From Streptomyces musisoli (GTDB lineage Bacteria > Actinomycetota > Actinomycetes > Streptomycetales > Streptomycetaceae): a DNA stretch of 64,000 nucleotides. Under the pieces are notes generated by a model. That model did no database searches. It saw nothing but the letters and a program-made list of their open reading frames with translations, and had not been told where the DNA came from. Position 1 is the stretch's first letter, and every line of letters starts with the position of its first letter. This document shows positions 1 through 7,994 of this stretch, one piece after another. The stretch spans positions 334,830 to 398,829 of the forward strand of contig NZ_JAERRH010000007.1 in assembly GCF_016741855.1 (NCBI RefSeq). Direction: 5' to 3'. The translations under genes and the position numbers were made by a program.

Positions 1-674
1 TTGCGGGAGGCGGCGACCAGCAGGGGGTGGCCGAGGGCGCGCAGGCGGTCGAGGTGGGCGATGAGGGTGAGGTCGTGCCCGGCCTCCTTGGAGAAGCCGA
101 GGCCCGGGTCGACGACGACGCGGTCGGGGGCGACGCCGCCGGCCAGGACGGCCTCCACGCGCGCGTGCAGTTCGTCCACGACTTCGGCGACGACGTCCTC
201 GTAGACGCCCTTGACGTTGCCGCCCTCGAGGAAGCCGCGCCAGTGCATGACGACGAAGGGGGCGCCCGCGGCGGCGACCACCGGGATCATCGCGGGGTCG
301 GCGAGGCCGCCGCTGACGTCGTTGACCAGGGAGGCGCCGGCCGCCAGGGACTGTTCGGCGACGGACGCGCGCATGGTGTCGACGGAGACGACGACACCCT
401 CGGAGGCGAGGCCGCGCACCACGGGGACGACCCGCCGCAGTTCCTCGGCCTCGTCCACGCGCGTGGCGCCGGGCCGGGTGGACTCGCCGCCCACGTCGAC
501 CAGGTCCGCGCCCTCGGAGACCAGGTCCAGGCCGTGTTTGACGGCGACGGTCGTGTCGAACCAGCGGCCGCCGTCGGAGAAGGAGTCGGGGGTCACGTTC
601 ACGACCCCCATGACCGCGCACCGGTCCCATTCCGGAAGGCCGGCCACTCGGCCGCGCCCGCTGATGTTGTTCAT
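1..674 (-). CDS. folP: Dihydropteroate synthase, 5' part (3' end outside window)
   Basis: Condenses 6-hydroxymethyl-dihydropterin diphosphate with p-aminobenzoate to give dihydropteroate, the folate step blocked by sulfonamides; cytosolic TIM barrel. Translating the minus strand from the ATG at 674 gives MNNISGRGRVAGLPEW, then the family signature VMGVVNVTPDSFSDGG near residues 25-40, GADLVDVGGESTRPG, a VSVDTMRA strand, VNDVSGG and DPGLGFSK. These are the pterin-binding landmarks in the right order. About 224 codons are visible; the rest of a usual 280-290 residue protein lies beyond base 1. The next gene downstream on the same strand, the MprF-like gene, ends at 793, leaving about 120 bp for a promoter. 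Identity is firm; the exact start is likely but no strong ribosome site precedes it. Confidence 0.93.
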   Translation of the reverse strand, partial: MNNISGRGRVAGLPEWDRCAVMGVVNVTPDSFSDGGRWFDTTVAVKHGLDLVSEGADLVDVGGESTRPGATRVDEAEELRRVVPVVRGLASEGVVVSVDTMRASVAEQSLAAGASLVNDVSGGLADPAMIPVVAAAGAPFVVMHWRGFLEGGNVKGVYEDVVAEVVDELHARVEAVLAGGVAPDRVVVDPGLGFSKEAGHDLTLIAHLDRLRALGHPLLVAASR

Positions 675-792
675 ACGTTCAGCGTAGGCCCAGGGCGGTG
701 CCGGGAACGCGCGGCGGCCCGGGCGGAAGCCCCCGTGCCGGAGGGGGAGGGGCTTCCACCCGGGCCTGTCCTCGGGCCGCACCGCGGGTGCC

Positions 793-2631
793 TCAGGCCG
801 CTCGGACGTCCCGCTCGGCCACCGCGTGCGCGCACGGGCGCCCGGCGGCGGACCGGCGCCGGCGCAGGAACCGCGGCAGGGGCAGCGCGAGGTCGACGAA
901 GCCCTCCGCCTGCATGGCGGCGAAGCCGATGCGGGGCAGGTCGCCGGAGGCCCGGTAGACCACGAACCGCGGTTCCCAGCGCGGCTGGAACTTGGCGTTG
1001 AACTTGTACAGCGACTCGATCTGGAACCAGCGCGAGAGGAAGACGAGCAGCCCGCGCCAGGCGCGCAGCACCGGTCCGGCGCCGATCTTCTCACCGCGCG
1101 CGAGGGCGGAGCGGAACATCGCGAAGTTCAGCGAGACGCGGGAGACGCCGAACTTCGGGGCGGCCTGCAAGGCGGCGACGATGAGCAGTTCGTTCATGCC
1201 CGGGTCGGCGCTGCGGTCCCGGCGCATCAGGTCCAGCGACGCGCCGTCCTTGCCCCAGGGCACGAAGTGCAGGATGGCCTTCAGGTCGCCGTACTCACCC
1301 GGTTCGTCGTCGGCCTTGTGGGCGGTGGCGATCAGGCAGTCGCCGTCGGTCGGGTCGCCGATGCGGCCGAGCGCCATGGAGAAGCCGCGCTCGGTGTCCG
1401 TGCCGCGCCAGTCCTCCGCCGCCCGGCGGATCCGCTCCAGTTCGGCCTCGCCGAGGTCACGGATGCGCCGTACCCGGGTTTCGTAGCCGGCCCGCTCGAT
1501 GCGCTTGACCATCTGGCGCACGTTGCGCATCGCGCGTCCGGCGAGCGAGAAATCCGCAACGTCGACCACCGCCTCGTCGCCCAGTTCGAGGGCGTCCAGG
1601 CCGGTCTCACGGGTCCACACCTCGCCGCCCGTCTCCGAGCAGCCCATGACGGCGGGTGTCCAGGAGTGGGCCCTGGCCTCGTCCATGAAGCGCTCGATGG
1701 CACCCGGCCAGGCCTCGACGTCCCCGATGGGGTCGCCGCTGGCGAGCATCACACCCGAGACGACCCGGTAGGTGACGGCGGCCTTGCCGCTCGGCGAGAA
1801 CACGACCGCCTTGTCGCGGCGCAGCGCGAAGTGGCCGAGCGAGTCGCGCCTGCCGTGCTTCTCCAGCAGGGCGCGCAGCTTGTCCTCGTCCTCCTCGGTG
1901 AGGCGCGCGGCCGGGTGCTCCGGGCGGAAGGCCAGGTAGATGGTGGTGACCGCGGTGATCCAGCCGAGCGCGCCGAGGGAGAAGGCGACGGTCCAGGAGG
2001 TGTTGCCCTGGTAGTCGACCGGGCCCTCGAAGCCGAACAGTCCGTAGATGACGTGCGTCAGCCGGTCCGCCAGGCTGGGGTCGCCGATGGTCCGGTTCGG
2101 ATGAACGCTTACGATGACCAGGCCGAGGGCGACGGAACCGGCGCTCATGAGGACGAAGTTGGCGAGCGCGCGCCACCTGCTGCGAGGATCGGGCAGGGCG
2201 GCGAACTGGTCACGGTGGCGCAGCAGCGGTACGAGCAGCGCGACCGCGATGAGTACGCCGATGAGCGAGTGCCGGTACGCGAACTGCGCCGCCGCACCCG
2301 CCGGAAGCAGTGCCACCGCGGCCCGCCAGGCCCGGCGCTTGTGCCGCTTGAGCCCGTGCGCGAGCAGCAGCAGCAGCACTCCCGCGCTGAGCGAGAGCGC
2401 CGCCGCGAACGGGCCGAAGGAGCCCGGCAGCACCTCGGCCACGGCGTGCATACGGCTGTGGCGGAATCGCGGGAACACGCCCGCGGCGATGTCCAGGAGG
2501 CCCACGAGCGCGGCCGCCCGGCCGACCAGAGCGGGAACGGCTTCGGGGCGGGGGCCGCGCAGTATGCGCCGCACCCGGCTTGATCGGCCCGGAACCTCGC
2601 CCGACATTTCCCCATCTATCCTGATAGACAT
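793..2631 (-). CDS. MprF/LysX-like integral membrane protein (phosphatidylglycerol lysyltransferase domain, DUF2156)
   Basis: Probably transfers an amino acid from aminoacyl-tRNA to a membrane lipid, or is a paralogue of such enzymes. The first ~230 of 612 residues hold about six hydrophobic helices, including ALSLSAGVLLLLLAHGLK and ALGWITAVTTIYLAF. The remainder is a soluble double-GNAT DUF2156 domain with the landmarks VVFSPSGKAAVTYR, GDPIG, MRNVRQMVKRIERAGYE, DLMRRDRSADPGMNELLI and the terminal FQIESLYKFNAKFQPRWEPRF. This is the MprF C-terminal fold. The start is uncertain. ATG 2631 opens the conserved part, while ATG 2691 is in frame and has a better Shine-Dalgarno (AGAGGG). The gene diverges from the esterase at 2833. 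Substrate (Lys, Ala or Arg) cannot be read from sequence. Confidence 0.85.
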   Translation of the reverse strand: MSIRIDGEMSGEVPGRSSRVRRILRGPRPEAVPALVGRAAALVGLLDIAAGVFPRFRHSRMHAVAEVLPGSFGPFAAALSLSAGVLLLLLAHGLKRHKRRAWRAAVALLPAGAAAQFAYRHSLIGVLIAVALLVPLLRHRDQFAALPDPRSRWRALANFVLMSAGSVALGLVIVSVHPNRTIGDPSLADRLTHVIYGLFGFEGPVDYQGNTSWTVAFSLGALGWITAVTTIYLAFRPEHPAARLTEEDEDKLRALLEKHGRRDSLGHFALRRDKAVVFSPSGKAAVTYRVVSGVMLASGDPIGDVEAWPGAIERFMDEARAHSWTPAVMGCSETGGEVWTRETGLDALELGDEAVVDVADFSLAGRAMRNVRQMVKRIERAGYETRVRRIRDLGEAELERIRRAAEDWRGTDTERGFSMALGRIGDPTDGDCLIATAHKADDEPGEYGDLKAILHFVPWGKDGASLDLMRRDRSADPGMNELLIVAALQAAPKFGVSRVSLNFAMFRSALARGEKIGAGPVLRAWRGLLVFLSRWFQIESLYKFNAKFQPRWEPRFVVYRASGDLPRIGFAAMQAEGFVDLALPLPRFLRRRRSAAGRPCAHAVAERDVRAA

Positions 2632-2832
2632 CGCATCCCGTAGTTCTGCGAGAGACCTTGAACCCGGTGCCGATCGGGCATCCGGCGACATTGCGCCCTC
2701 TAGGACGGTGTCTTGGGGAGAGAGGTTCACTCCCCACCGGAAAGTCGGGTCAAAGGCCAAGGAAAGCCCCGGGCAAACCCTCGCGACGGGCGTGGGTACG
2801 ACACGGGCGGAAAGCGCAGGCAGGAAGCAGCC

Positions 2833-3960
2833 ATGGGTCTCACGAGCAACAAAGTGCTGGTGCTGGCGATAACGATCGCCGTCGTGCTGTTCATCGGCAC
2901 GGTATGGCTGTGGCCGCGCCTCGCCCGGCAGAACTGGCGGGCCATCGGTGGACGGGTCGGTCTGATGCTGTTCACCCAGGTGGCGATCTTCGCCTCCGTC
3001 GGGCTCTTCGCCAACCAGGCGTTCGGCTTCTACGCGAGCTGGGCCGACCTGTTCGGCAAGGAGACCGACCAGGGGATCGTCGTCGACCACTCGGTCAACG
3101 GCAGCACGGGCGGGCCGCTCCAGGTGGTCTCCACCTCCAATGTGCCTGGTGTGCGCGCCACGCGGCCGGAGATGGGCGGGCAGGTCCAGAAGGTGGACAT
3201 CGTCGGCCCCACCACGCACATCGGCGCACCGGCCTACGTGTACCTGCCGCCGGAGTACTTCCAGCCGCAGTACCGCAAGCGGACGTTCCCGGTGGCGGTC
3301 GTGCTGACGGGTTACCCGGGCACCGCCAAGTCGCTGGTCACCAAGCTGAACTACCCGAGCACCTCGCAGCGACTGGCCAAGGACGGTCGGATGCAGCCGA
3401 TGATCCTGGTGATGCTGCGGCCGACCGTGGCGCCGCCGCGGGACACCGAGTGCGTGGACGTGCCGGACGGCCCGCAGGCGGAAACGTTTTTTGCCAAGGA
3501 CCTGCCGGCTGCCGTCCAGTCGCAGTACCGCGTCGGCAAGCAGCCGGGCAGCTGGGGTGTCATCGGTGACTCCACGGGCGGCTACTGCGCGCTCAAGCTC
3601 GCCATGCACCACCCCAACGTGTACACGGCCGCCGCGGGCCTGTCGGCGTACTACAAGGCGCCGATCGACCCCACCACCGGTGACCTCTTCCACGGCGACG
3701 AGAAGCTGAAGAACCGTTCCGACCTGTGGTGGCTCCTGAAGCACGAGGCCGCGCCCGACACCTCGCTGCTCGTCACCAGCAGCAAGGTCGGCGAGAAGAA
3801 CTACAAGGACACGATGAAGTTCATCGACCGTGTCCAGGCCACCAACCGCACCAGGATCTCGTCGATCATCCTCGAGAGCGGCGGGCACAACTTCAACACC
3901 TGGAACCGTGAGATCCCGCCGACGCTCCAGTGGATGAGCAGCAGGCTCGTCGACCACTGA
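2833..3960 (+). CDS. Membrane-anchored esterase, antigen 85/esterase D-like alpha/beta hydrolase
   Basis: A 375-residue alpha/beta hydrolase held to the membrane by two N-terminal helices (VLVLAITIAVVLFIGTVWLW and VGLMLFTQVAIFASVGLFA), so the catalytic domain should lie outside the cell. The domain shows VAVVLTGYPGTAKS, a nucleophile elbow GDSTGG near residue 242 in VIGDSTGGYCALKLAMHHP, and a late SGGHNFNTW carrying the likely catalytic His. This resembles the Est/antigen-85 (PF00756) family, whose members are mycolyl- or acyl-transferases or plain esterases. Streptomyces lack mycolic acids, so a lipid or siderophore ester is the more likely substrate (inference). ATG 2833 lies close after GGCAGGAAGCAG. 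It diverges from the MprF-like gene, which suggests a shared envelope role. Confidence 0.85.
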   Translation: MGLTSNKVLVLAITIAVVLFIGTVWLWPRLARQNWRAIGGRVGLMLFTQVAIFASVGLFANQAFGFYASWADLFGKETDQGIVVDHSVNGSTGGPLQVVSTSNVPGVRATRPEMGGQVQKVDIVGPTTHIGAPAYVYLPPEYFQPQYRKRTFPVAVVLTGYPGTAKSLVTKLNYPSTSQRLAKDGRMQPMILVMLRPTVAPPRDTECVDVPDGPQAETFFAKDLPAAVQSQYRVGKQPGSWGVIGDSTGGYCALKLAMHHPNVYTAAAGLSAYYKAPIDPTTGDLFHGDEKLKNRSDLWWLLKHEAAPDTSLLVTSSKVGEKNYKDTMKFIDRVQATNRTRISSIILESGGHNFNTWNREIPPTLQWMSSRLVDH

Positions 3961-3977
3961 GCCGGCCGCACCCCTGA

Positions 3978-4019
3978 CGCCCCGTGAAACCGGCGGCATG
4001 GCCGTGTTTTTACGGGGCG
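3978..4019 (+). terminator. Candidate terminator after the esterase gene
   Basis: An 8-bp inverted repeat, CGCCCCGT (3978-3985) and ACGGGGCG (4012-4019), encloses a loop of 26 bases that ends in a T5 run. The loop is long for an intrinsic terminator, so confidence is modest. Confidence 0.4.
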
Positions 4020-4058
4020 GGGGTCCGCGATCCGCCTACTCGCGGTAAGTTTCTGGCC

Positions 4059-5693
4059 ATGCCACGTGGACGCCACCGCCATTCCCCCCCTCTGCACCGG
4101 CTGTTGCCTCCCTCGGCGATCGCCGGCGTGTCCGTCGTCTGCGCGCTGGGTCCCTGGGCGTTCTCCGAGGCCACGGTGCTCCGGGCGCTGGCCGCCGCCG
4201 CCGCGGCGACGGCGGTCCTCGGCGCGGTCGTGATGCGCCGCTGGGACGCCCAGGCGGGCAGGCAGGTCGCCGAACTCACGCGCGCGCGTGCCGGAGACGA
4301 GTGGCGGTACGAGGAGCGGGTCGCCGAACTGGAGACCGACCTGGAGGAGTCCCGCGAGCTGCGCACGAAGCTGGAGCAGCGGCTGCGGGCCAAGCGCGCC
4401 GAACTCGCGGGCCTGCGCAACGAGCACGCCGCCCTGCTGCGCCGGTACGCCACCGCGGAGACCGAGCGGGCCACCGCCCTGGAGGGGCGGCGCCTGCTGG
4501 AACTCGAGGCGGCGCCGTCCGAACCGGAGCCGACGGCCTCGTCGGTGCCGGCCCTGCCGCCCGCGCGGAGCGGTGAGCCCGCGGCCGCCGGCACCTCCGA
4601 GTCATCCGAGTCGTCCGAGTCGTCCGAGTCGTCCGGGGCAACCGCGGTTTCCGAGGGCGTGCCGGAGGCGTCGGCGGTCTTCTCGGCCGAGGGCGCGTCA
4701 CTGTACCGGCGGGCCCTGACGGCTCTTGCCCTGTTCGGCCGGGAGGCTCCGGCGGGGTCCGTGGCCGAGGCCGGGGACGAGCCGGAGGCGGACGGCGGTC
4801 CGGAGGACGAGCGCACCGCGGCCGCGACCGAGCCCCGGAGGGCCGGGTCCGAGGGGGACGAGCCGGGCGGAGACGAGCCCGGTGGGGACGAGCCCGAAGG
4901 GGGCAGGGCCGAGAAGGACGACGCCGAGGAGGACGAGGCCGGGGCGGCCGAGCCCGCGCTCACCCGCTTCGAGTCGCCGGAACCGGGCGAGTCCGTGACC
5001 GGCACGCCGGAGGCGTCCGAGCCGGAGACTCCCGAGGCCGCCGTGCCCGGGAACGAGGCCGCCGTCACCGAGCACGAGGCCGCCGTGCCCGAGGCCGGGA
5101 CGGCGCTGCGCGAGGCCGGGGCGGCGCCGACCGGGGCGGGGGCGGTTGTGCCCGAGGCCGGGACGGCGCTGACCGGGGCGGGGGCGGTTGTGCCCGAGGC
5201 CGGGGCGGCGCTGACCGGGGCGGGGGCGGTTGTGCCCGAGGCCGGGGCGGTTGTGCCCGAGGCCGGGAGCACCGCCGGGGAAGAGCACACTGGGGAAGAG
5301 CGCGCTGCGGACGGTGTGCGGGACGGCGCCGGTGCGCTGCCCGCGGCCGAGCCCGCCCGTCCCGCGGGACAGCCGCCCGCCGGGCACTTCACGGTTCCGA
5401 CCGCGGTGGCCGTCGTACCGGCCGCGCCCGCGCGGCGCCCGGTGGTCGAGGGCGGGTTCGACTTCTTCGGCACCCAGAAGGGGGCGTCGGAGGCCACGCT
5501 GGACTCCGTGCAGAACGAGGACCTCGCCGACGTCGTCGGTCCCGAGGCGCTCGCCGTGCACAAGGCCGAGTCCGAGGCCGGGTTCAAGGCCGCCGACGAG
5601 CGGTCCCGCGGGGTCGGCCAGGTCATCGACCTGACGGCGCACGACGAGACGGAGCAGATCGACGTCCAGAGGCTGCGCAGCGCGGCTTCCTGA
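4059..5693 (+). CDS. Streptomyces-type coiled-coil/low-complexity membrane protein of unknown function
   Basis: I do not recognise a family with known function. The 544 residues start with a basic segment, then two hydrophobic stretches (residues ~14-55, AIAGVSVVCALGPW and LAAAAAATAVLGAVV). Next comes a clear coiled coil of about 100 residues (RYEERVAELETDLEESRELRTKLEQRL and onwards), then about 300 residues of acidic Glu/Ala/Gly/Pro-rich sequence. The last ~80 residues are more ordered (GGFDFFGTQKGASEATLDSV). The linker contains ESS repeats (about 4605-4635) and a decamer-like VVPEAG-LTGAGA repeat (about 5130-5270). Both are DNA-level tandem repeats and likely vary in number between strains. 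ATG 4059 was chosen because the hydrophobic segment follows directly. Confidence 0.7.
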   Translation: MPRGRHRHSPPLHRLLPPSAIAGVSVVCALGPWAFSEATVLRALAAAAAATAVLGAVVMRRWDAQAGRQVAELTRARAGDEWRYEERVAELETDLEESRELRTKLEQRLRAKRAELAGLRNEHAALLRRYATAETERATALEGRRLLELEAAPSEPEPTASSVPALPPARSGEPAAAGTSESSESSESSESSGATAVSEGVPEASAVFSAEGASLYRRALTALALFGREAPAGSVAEAGDEPEADGGPEDERTAAATEPRRAGSEGDEPGGDEPGGDEPEGGRAEKDDAEEDEAGAAEPALTRFESPEPGESVTGTPEASEPETPEAAVPGNEAAVTEHEAAVPEAGTALREAGAAPTGAGAVVPEAGTALTGAGAVVPEAGAALTGAGAVVPEAGAVVPEAGSTAGEEHTGEERAADGVRDGAGALPAAEPARPAGQPPAGHFTVPTAVAVVPAAPARRPVVEGGFDFFGTQKGASEATLDSVQNEDLADVVGPEALAVHKAESEAGFKAADERSRGVGQVIDLTAHDETEQIDVQRLRSAAS

Positions 5694-6116
5694 GCTTCCG
5701 CCGCCGTACACCGCGACGGCGCACCGGGCCCGGCCTCCCCACGGGGGAGCCGGGCCCCACGCGTCGGTACGGCACCGTCGGCACGGCACGCGGACGCGCA
5801 CGCGCACGCGCACGCGCACGCGCACGCGCACGCGGACGCGGCGCCGTCGGGACCCTTCCGGCGGTCTTCCGGTGGTCCGGGAGGGTGTTTGCCACGGGTA
5901 CGGCGCGTGGGCGCGGGTCGGTCCGGCGGTCGGCCGGTGGAGCGGGAGGGCGTCCGCCGGGTCGGTCCGGCGGTCGGCCGGTGGAGCGGGAGGGCGTCCG
6001 CCGGGTCGGTCCGGCGGGCGGATGCGGGTTCGGCCGGTGGTCGTCCGGCGGTCGCCGGTGGCCGGGTGCGCTTCCGACGTGTCGGTGTGACGTGGGGGCT
6101 CGGGTTCGTCCGGTGG
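5694..6116. repeat. 423-bp intergenic gap between convergent genes with two tandem repeats
   Basis: No gene fits here. The gap holds six perfect copies of the hexamer CGCGCA (5795-5830), flanked by near-copies and forming an unbroken purine/pyrimidine alternation. It also holds two perfect copies of a 44-bp unit (5921-5964 and 5965-6008) and the first 9 bases of a third. The coiled-coil gene ends at 5693 and the bPH2 gene ends at 6117, so both are transcribed towards this block. Confidence 0.85.
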
Positions 6117-7463
6117 TCAGTCGGTGGTCATCCAGCGGTCCGGGAGGGCGGCCCGGCGGCCCGTACGGGACCTCTCCGCCTGCTCGCCGAGGAACCGCGC
6201 GGCCTCCTCCGCGCCCCGCAGACGGGCCGTCACGGTCTTGTCGGCCCCGGTGTCCACGTGGACGTCGGCGAGCCCCCAGCGGCGCTCCCAGGGCCCCTGG
6301 GTGAGCCGTACGCTCTGCACCTTGGCGTGCGGTACCAGCGAGAGCCGGCGGCACAGCAGGCCGCTCCGCGCGGCGAACACCGTGCCGGTGACCGCGAGCC
6401 GGTGCCCGCGCCACCACACCGGCAGGCACCATCGCGCCCCGCGCGCAGCCGGGGACATCTCCGCCGGCACCGTCACATCGGGCAGCACGCGCGCGACGAC
6501 CGACTCGGCGATCGCCCGCGGGGCGACCGGTATCAGCACCGAGTTGGCGGACCCGGCCACGTCCAGTTCCACCCGCACCCAGCCGGCCCGCCGCCACAGC
6601 AGCGGTTCCACGATCCGCACGGTCTGCACCCGGCCGGGCGGCACCGTCTCGTGGGTACGGTCGAGCAGCCCGTGGTCGATGCGCAGTCCGTCCGGGGACT
6701 CGCTCACCGTCCAGTCGAACTCGGCGACGAACCGGCCCACGCTGCTCGCTCCCGCCGTACCGAGCAGCGGCAGGGCGCTGACGAGGACCGTCCACACGTT
6801 CTGGGTGGTGAGCCAGAGCACCGTGGGGACGATCAGCGCGGCGCACAGCGAGCCCCAGGTGGCTCCCGTCAGCAGCAGGGAGCGTGCCAGCTCGCGCGGG
6901 GGCACGTGCACCAGTGCCCGCGCCGGTGCCTCCCCGACCTCGCGGGCCGTCTCGGGCGCGAAACCCGCCGCGCGCGCGAGCAGCTCGGCCCGCAGGGCGC
7001 GCGCCTCCCGCTCGCCCAGATAGGCCAGCTCGTCCTTGTCGTCGGCGCCGACGACGTCGATCCGCAGCCTGGCGACGCCCGCCACGCGCGCGAGGAGCGG
7101 ACGGGAGACGTCCACGGCCTGCACGCGCTCCAGCCGGATGTGCGCGGTGCGCCGGAACAGCAGTCCGGTGCGTATGCGCAGTTCGGTGTCGGTGACCGCG
7201 TAGTGCGTGAACCACCACGACAGGAAGCCGTAGAGGCCGGCCGCAGGCACCAGTACCGCGAGTCCCAGCAGGAGCACCGTGTCGGTGAGCCGCGCCAGCT
7301 GTTCCTGCGCGCCGTTCGGGTCGTGCACCGCCCAGCCCGCCAGCACGGCGAGCGGCGCCCACGCCCGGCGGAAGGGGGTGACCGGGTGCAGCCGGCGCTC
7401 GGTGACGGGTGAACGCTCAGATATGCCACCCTCCGCGTCCTCCGCGCGGTCCCGCGATGTCAC
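6117..7463 (-). CDS. bPH2 (bacterial pleckstrin-homology-like) membrane protein, YdbT type
   Basis: A 448-residue membrane protein with repeated bPH2 domains, the layout of B. subtilis YdbT. Each repeat pairs a two-helix membrane hairpin with a beta-rich domain: residues ~45-150 (LLLGLAVLVPAAGLYGFLSWWFTHYAVTDTELRI in outline, then RTAHIRLERVQAVDV), ~200-310 (DWTVSESPDGLRIDHGLL, PGRVQTVRIVEPLLWRRAG) and ~360-430 (RRLSLVPHAKVQSVRLTQGPWERRWGLADVHVDTG). The GTG start at 7463 overlaps the stop of the upstream gene in a GTGA, so the two are translationally coupled and the start is well fixed. YdbS/YdbT proteins are reported to protect B. subtilis against certain bacteriocins and envelope stress. 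A similar membrane role here is inference. Confidence 0.85.
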   Translation of the reverse strand: MTSRDRAEDAEGGISERSPVTERRLHPVTPFRRAWAPLAVLAGWAVHDPNGAQEQLARLTDTVLLLGLAVLVPAAGLYGFLSWWFTHYAVTDTELRIRTGLLFRRTAHIRLERVQAVDVSRPLLARVAGVARLRIDVVGADDKDELAYLGEREARALRAELLARAAGFAPETAREVGEAPARALVHVPPRELARSLLLTGATWGSLCAALIVPTVLWLTTQNVWTVLVSALPLLGTAGASSVGRFVAEFDWTVSESPDGLRIDHGLLDRTHETVPPGRVQTVRIVEPLLWRRAGWVRVELDVAGSANSVLIPVAPRAIAESVVARVLPDVTVPAEMSPAARGARWCLPVWWRGHRLAVTGTVFAARSGLLCRRLSLVPHAKVQSVRLTQGPWERRWGLADVHVDTGADKTVTARLRGAEEAARFLGEQAERSRTGRRAALPDRWMTTD

Positions 7464-7963
7464 AGGCCCGCCGATCGTGCCTGGCCCAGCTCGGTGAGCC
7501 GGTCGCGCAGGCGTTCCGCCTCGGCCGGGTCCAGGCCGGGGATGGTCGCGTCGGTCGCGGCGGCGGCCGTGTGCAGCTGCACGGTGGCCAGCCCGAACCG
7601 CCGCTCCAGCGGCCCCGACGTCACCTCCACCAGCTGCATCCGCCCGTACGGCACCACCGTCTCCTCGCGCCACAGGACACCGCGGCTGATCAGCAGGTCG
7701 TCGGCGCGCTCGGCGTACCGCCAGGAGCGCCAGTTGCGTCCCAGCAGCCGCCAGCACCAGGCGGCGGACACCGCCGGCAGCAGCGCGCAGAGCGCCCAGG
7801 CGGGCCCCGCGAGAAGCCCCGGCAGCAGGCCCGCGGCGACCGCGAGCACCCCCGTCCACACCACCAGCAGCAGCCGGCGCACCCGCAGCAGACCGGGCCG
7901 CAGCCCCCGCCACACCGGCTGGTCCGCCGCCGCTCCGGTTCCTTCCAGGCTCCCCGTCTCCAT
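7460..7963 (-). CDS. bPH2 domain membrane protein, YdbS type
   Basis: A 167-residue partner of the gene downstream. It has two adjacent hydrophobic helices (LLLVVWTGVLAVAAGLLPGLL and GPAWALCALLPAVSAAWCW) followed by one bPH2 domain (DDLLISRGVLWREETVVPYGRMQLVEV, GPLERRFGLATVQLHTAAA). A short YdbS-like protein ahead of a long YdbT-like one is the usual gene pair. The stop overlaps the next start (GTGA, 7460-7463). ATG 7963 follows a TACGCT hexamer by six bases, so the message is probably leaderless. The gap to the divergent nuoD-like gene is only 31 bp. Role: membrane complex with the downstream protein (inference from family). Confidence 0.85.
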   Translation of the reverse strand: METGSLEGTGAAADQPVWRGLRPGLLRVRRLLLVVWTGVLAVAAGLLPGLLAGPAWALCALLPAVSAAWCWRLLGRNWRSWRYAERADDLLISRGVLWREETVVPYGRMQLVEVTSGPLERRFGLATVQLHTAAAATDATIPGLDPAEAERLRDRLTELGQARSAGL

Positions 7964-7994
7964 GAGGCCAGCGTACGTAGGGGAAACTGGGGCC
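7964..7994. promoter_or_regulatory. 31-bp divergent promoter region, two candidate leaderless -10 boxes
   Basis: Only 31 bases separate the starts of the YdbS-like gene (minus) and the NuoD-like gene (plus). A TACGCT on the minus strand (7970-7975) and a GAAACT on the plus strand (7983-7988) each sit six bases before their ATG. That is the spacing expected for leaderless transcripts. There is no Shine-Dalgarno on either side. Confidence 0.5.

Noticed and set aside
793..3999. A 1068-codon version of the MprF-like gene reaching to 3999
   Set aside because: The part beyond about 2691 is antisense to the esterase gene, which has clear motifs. The conserved membrane part starts at 2631.
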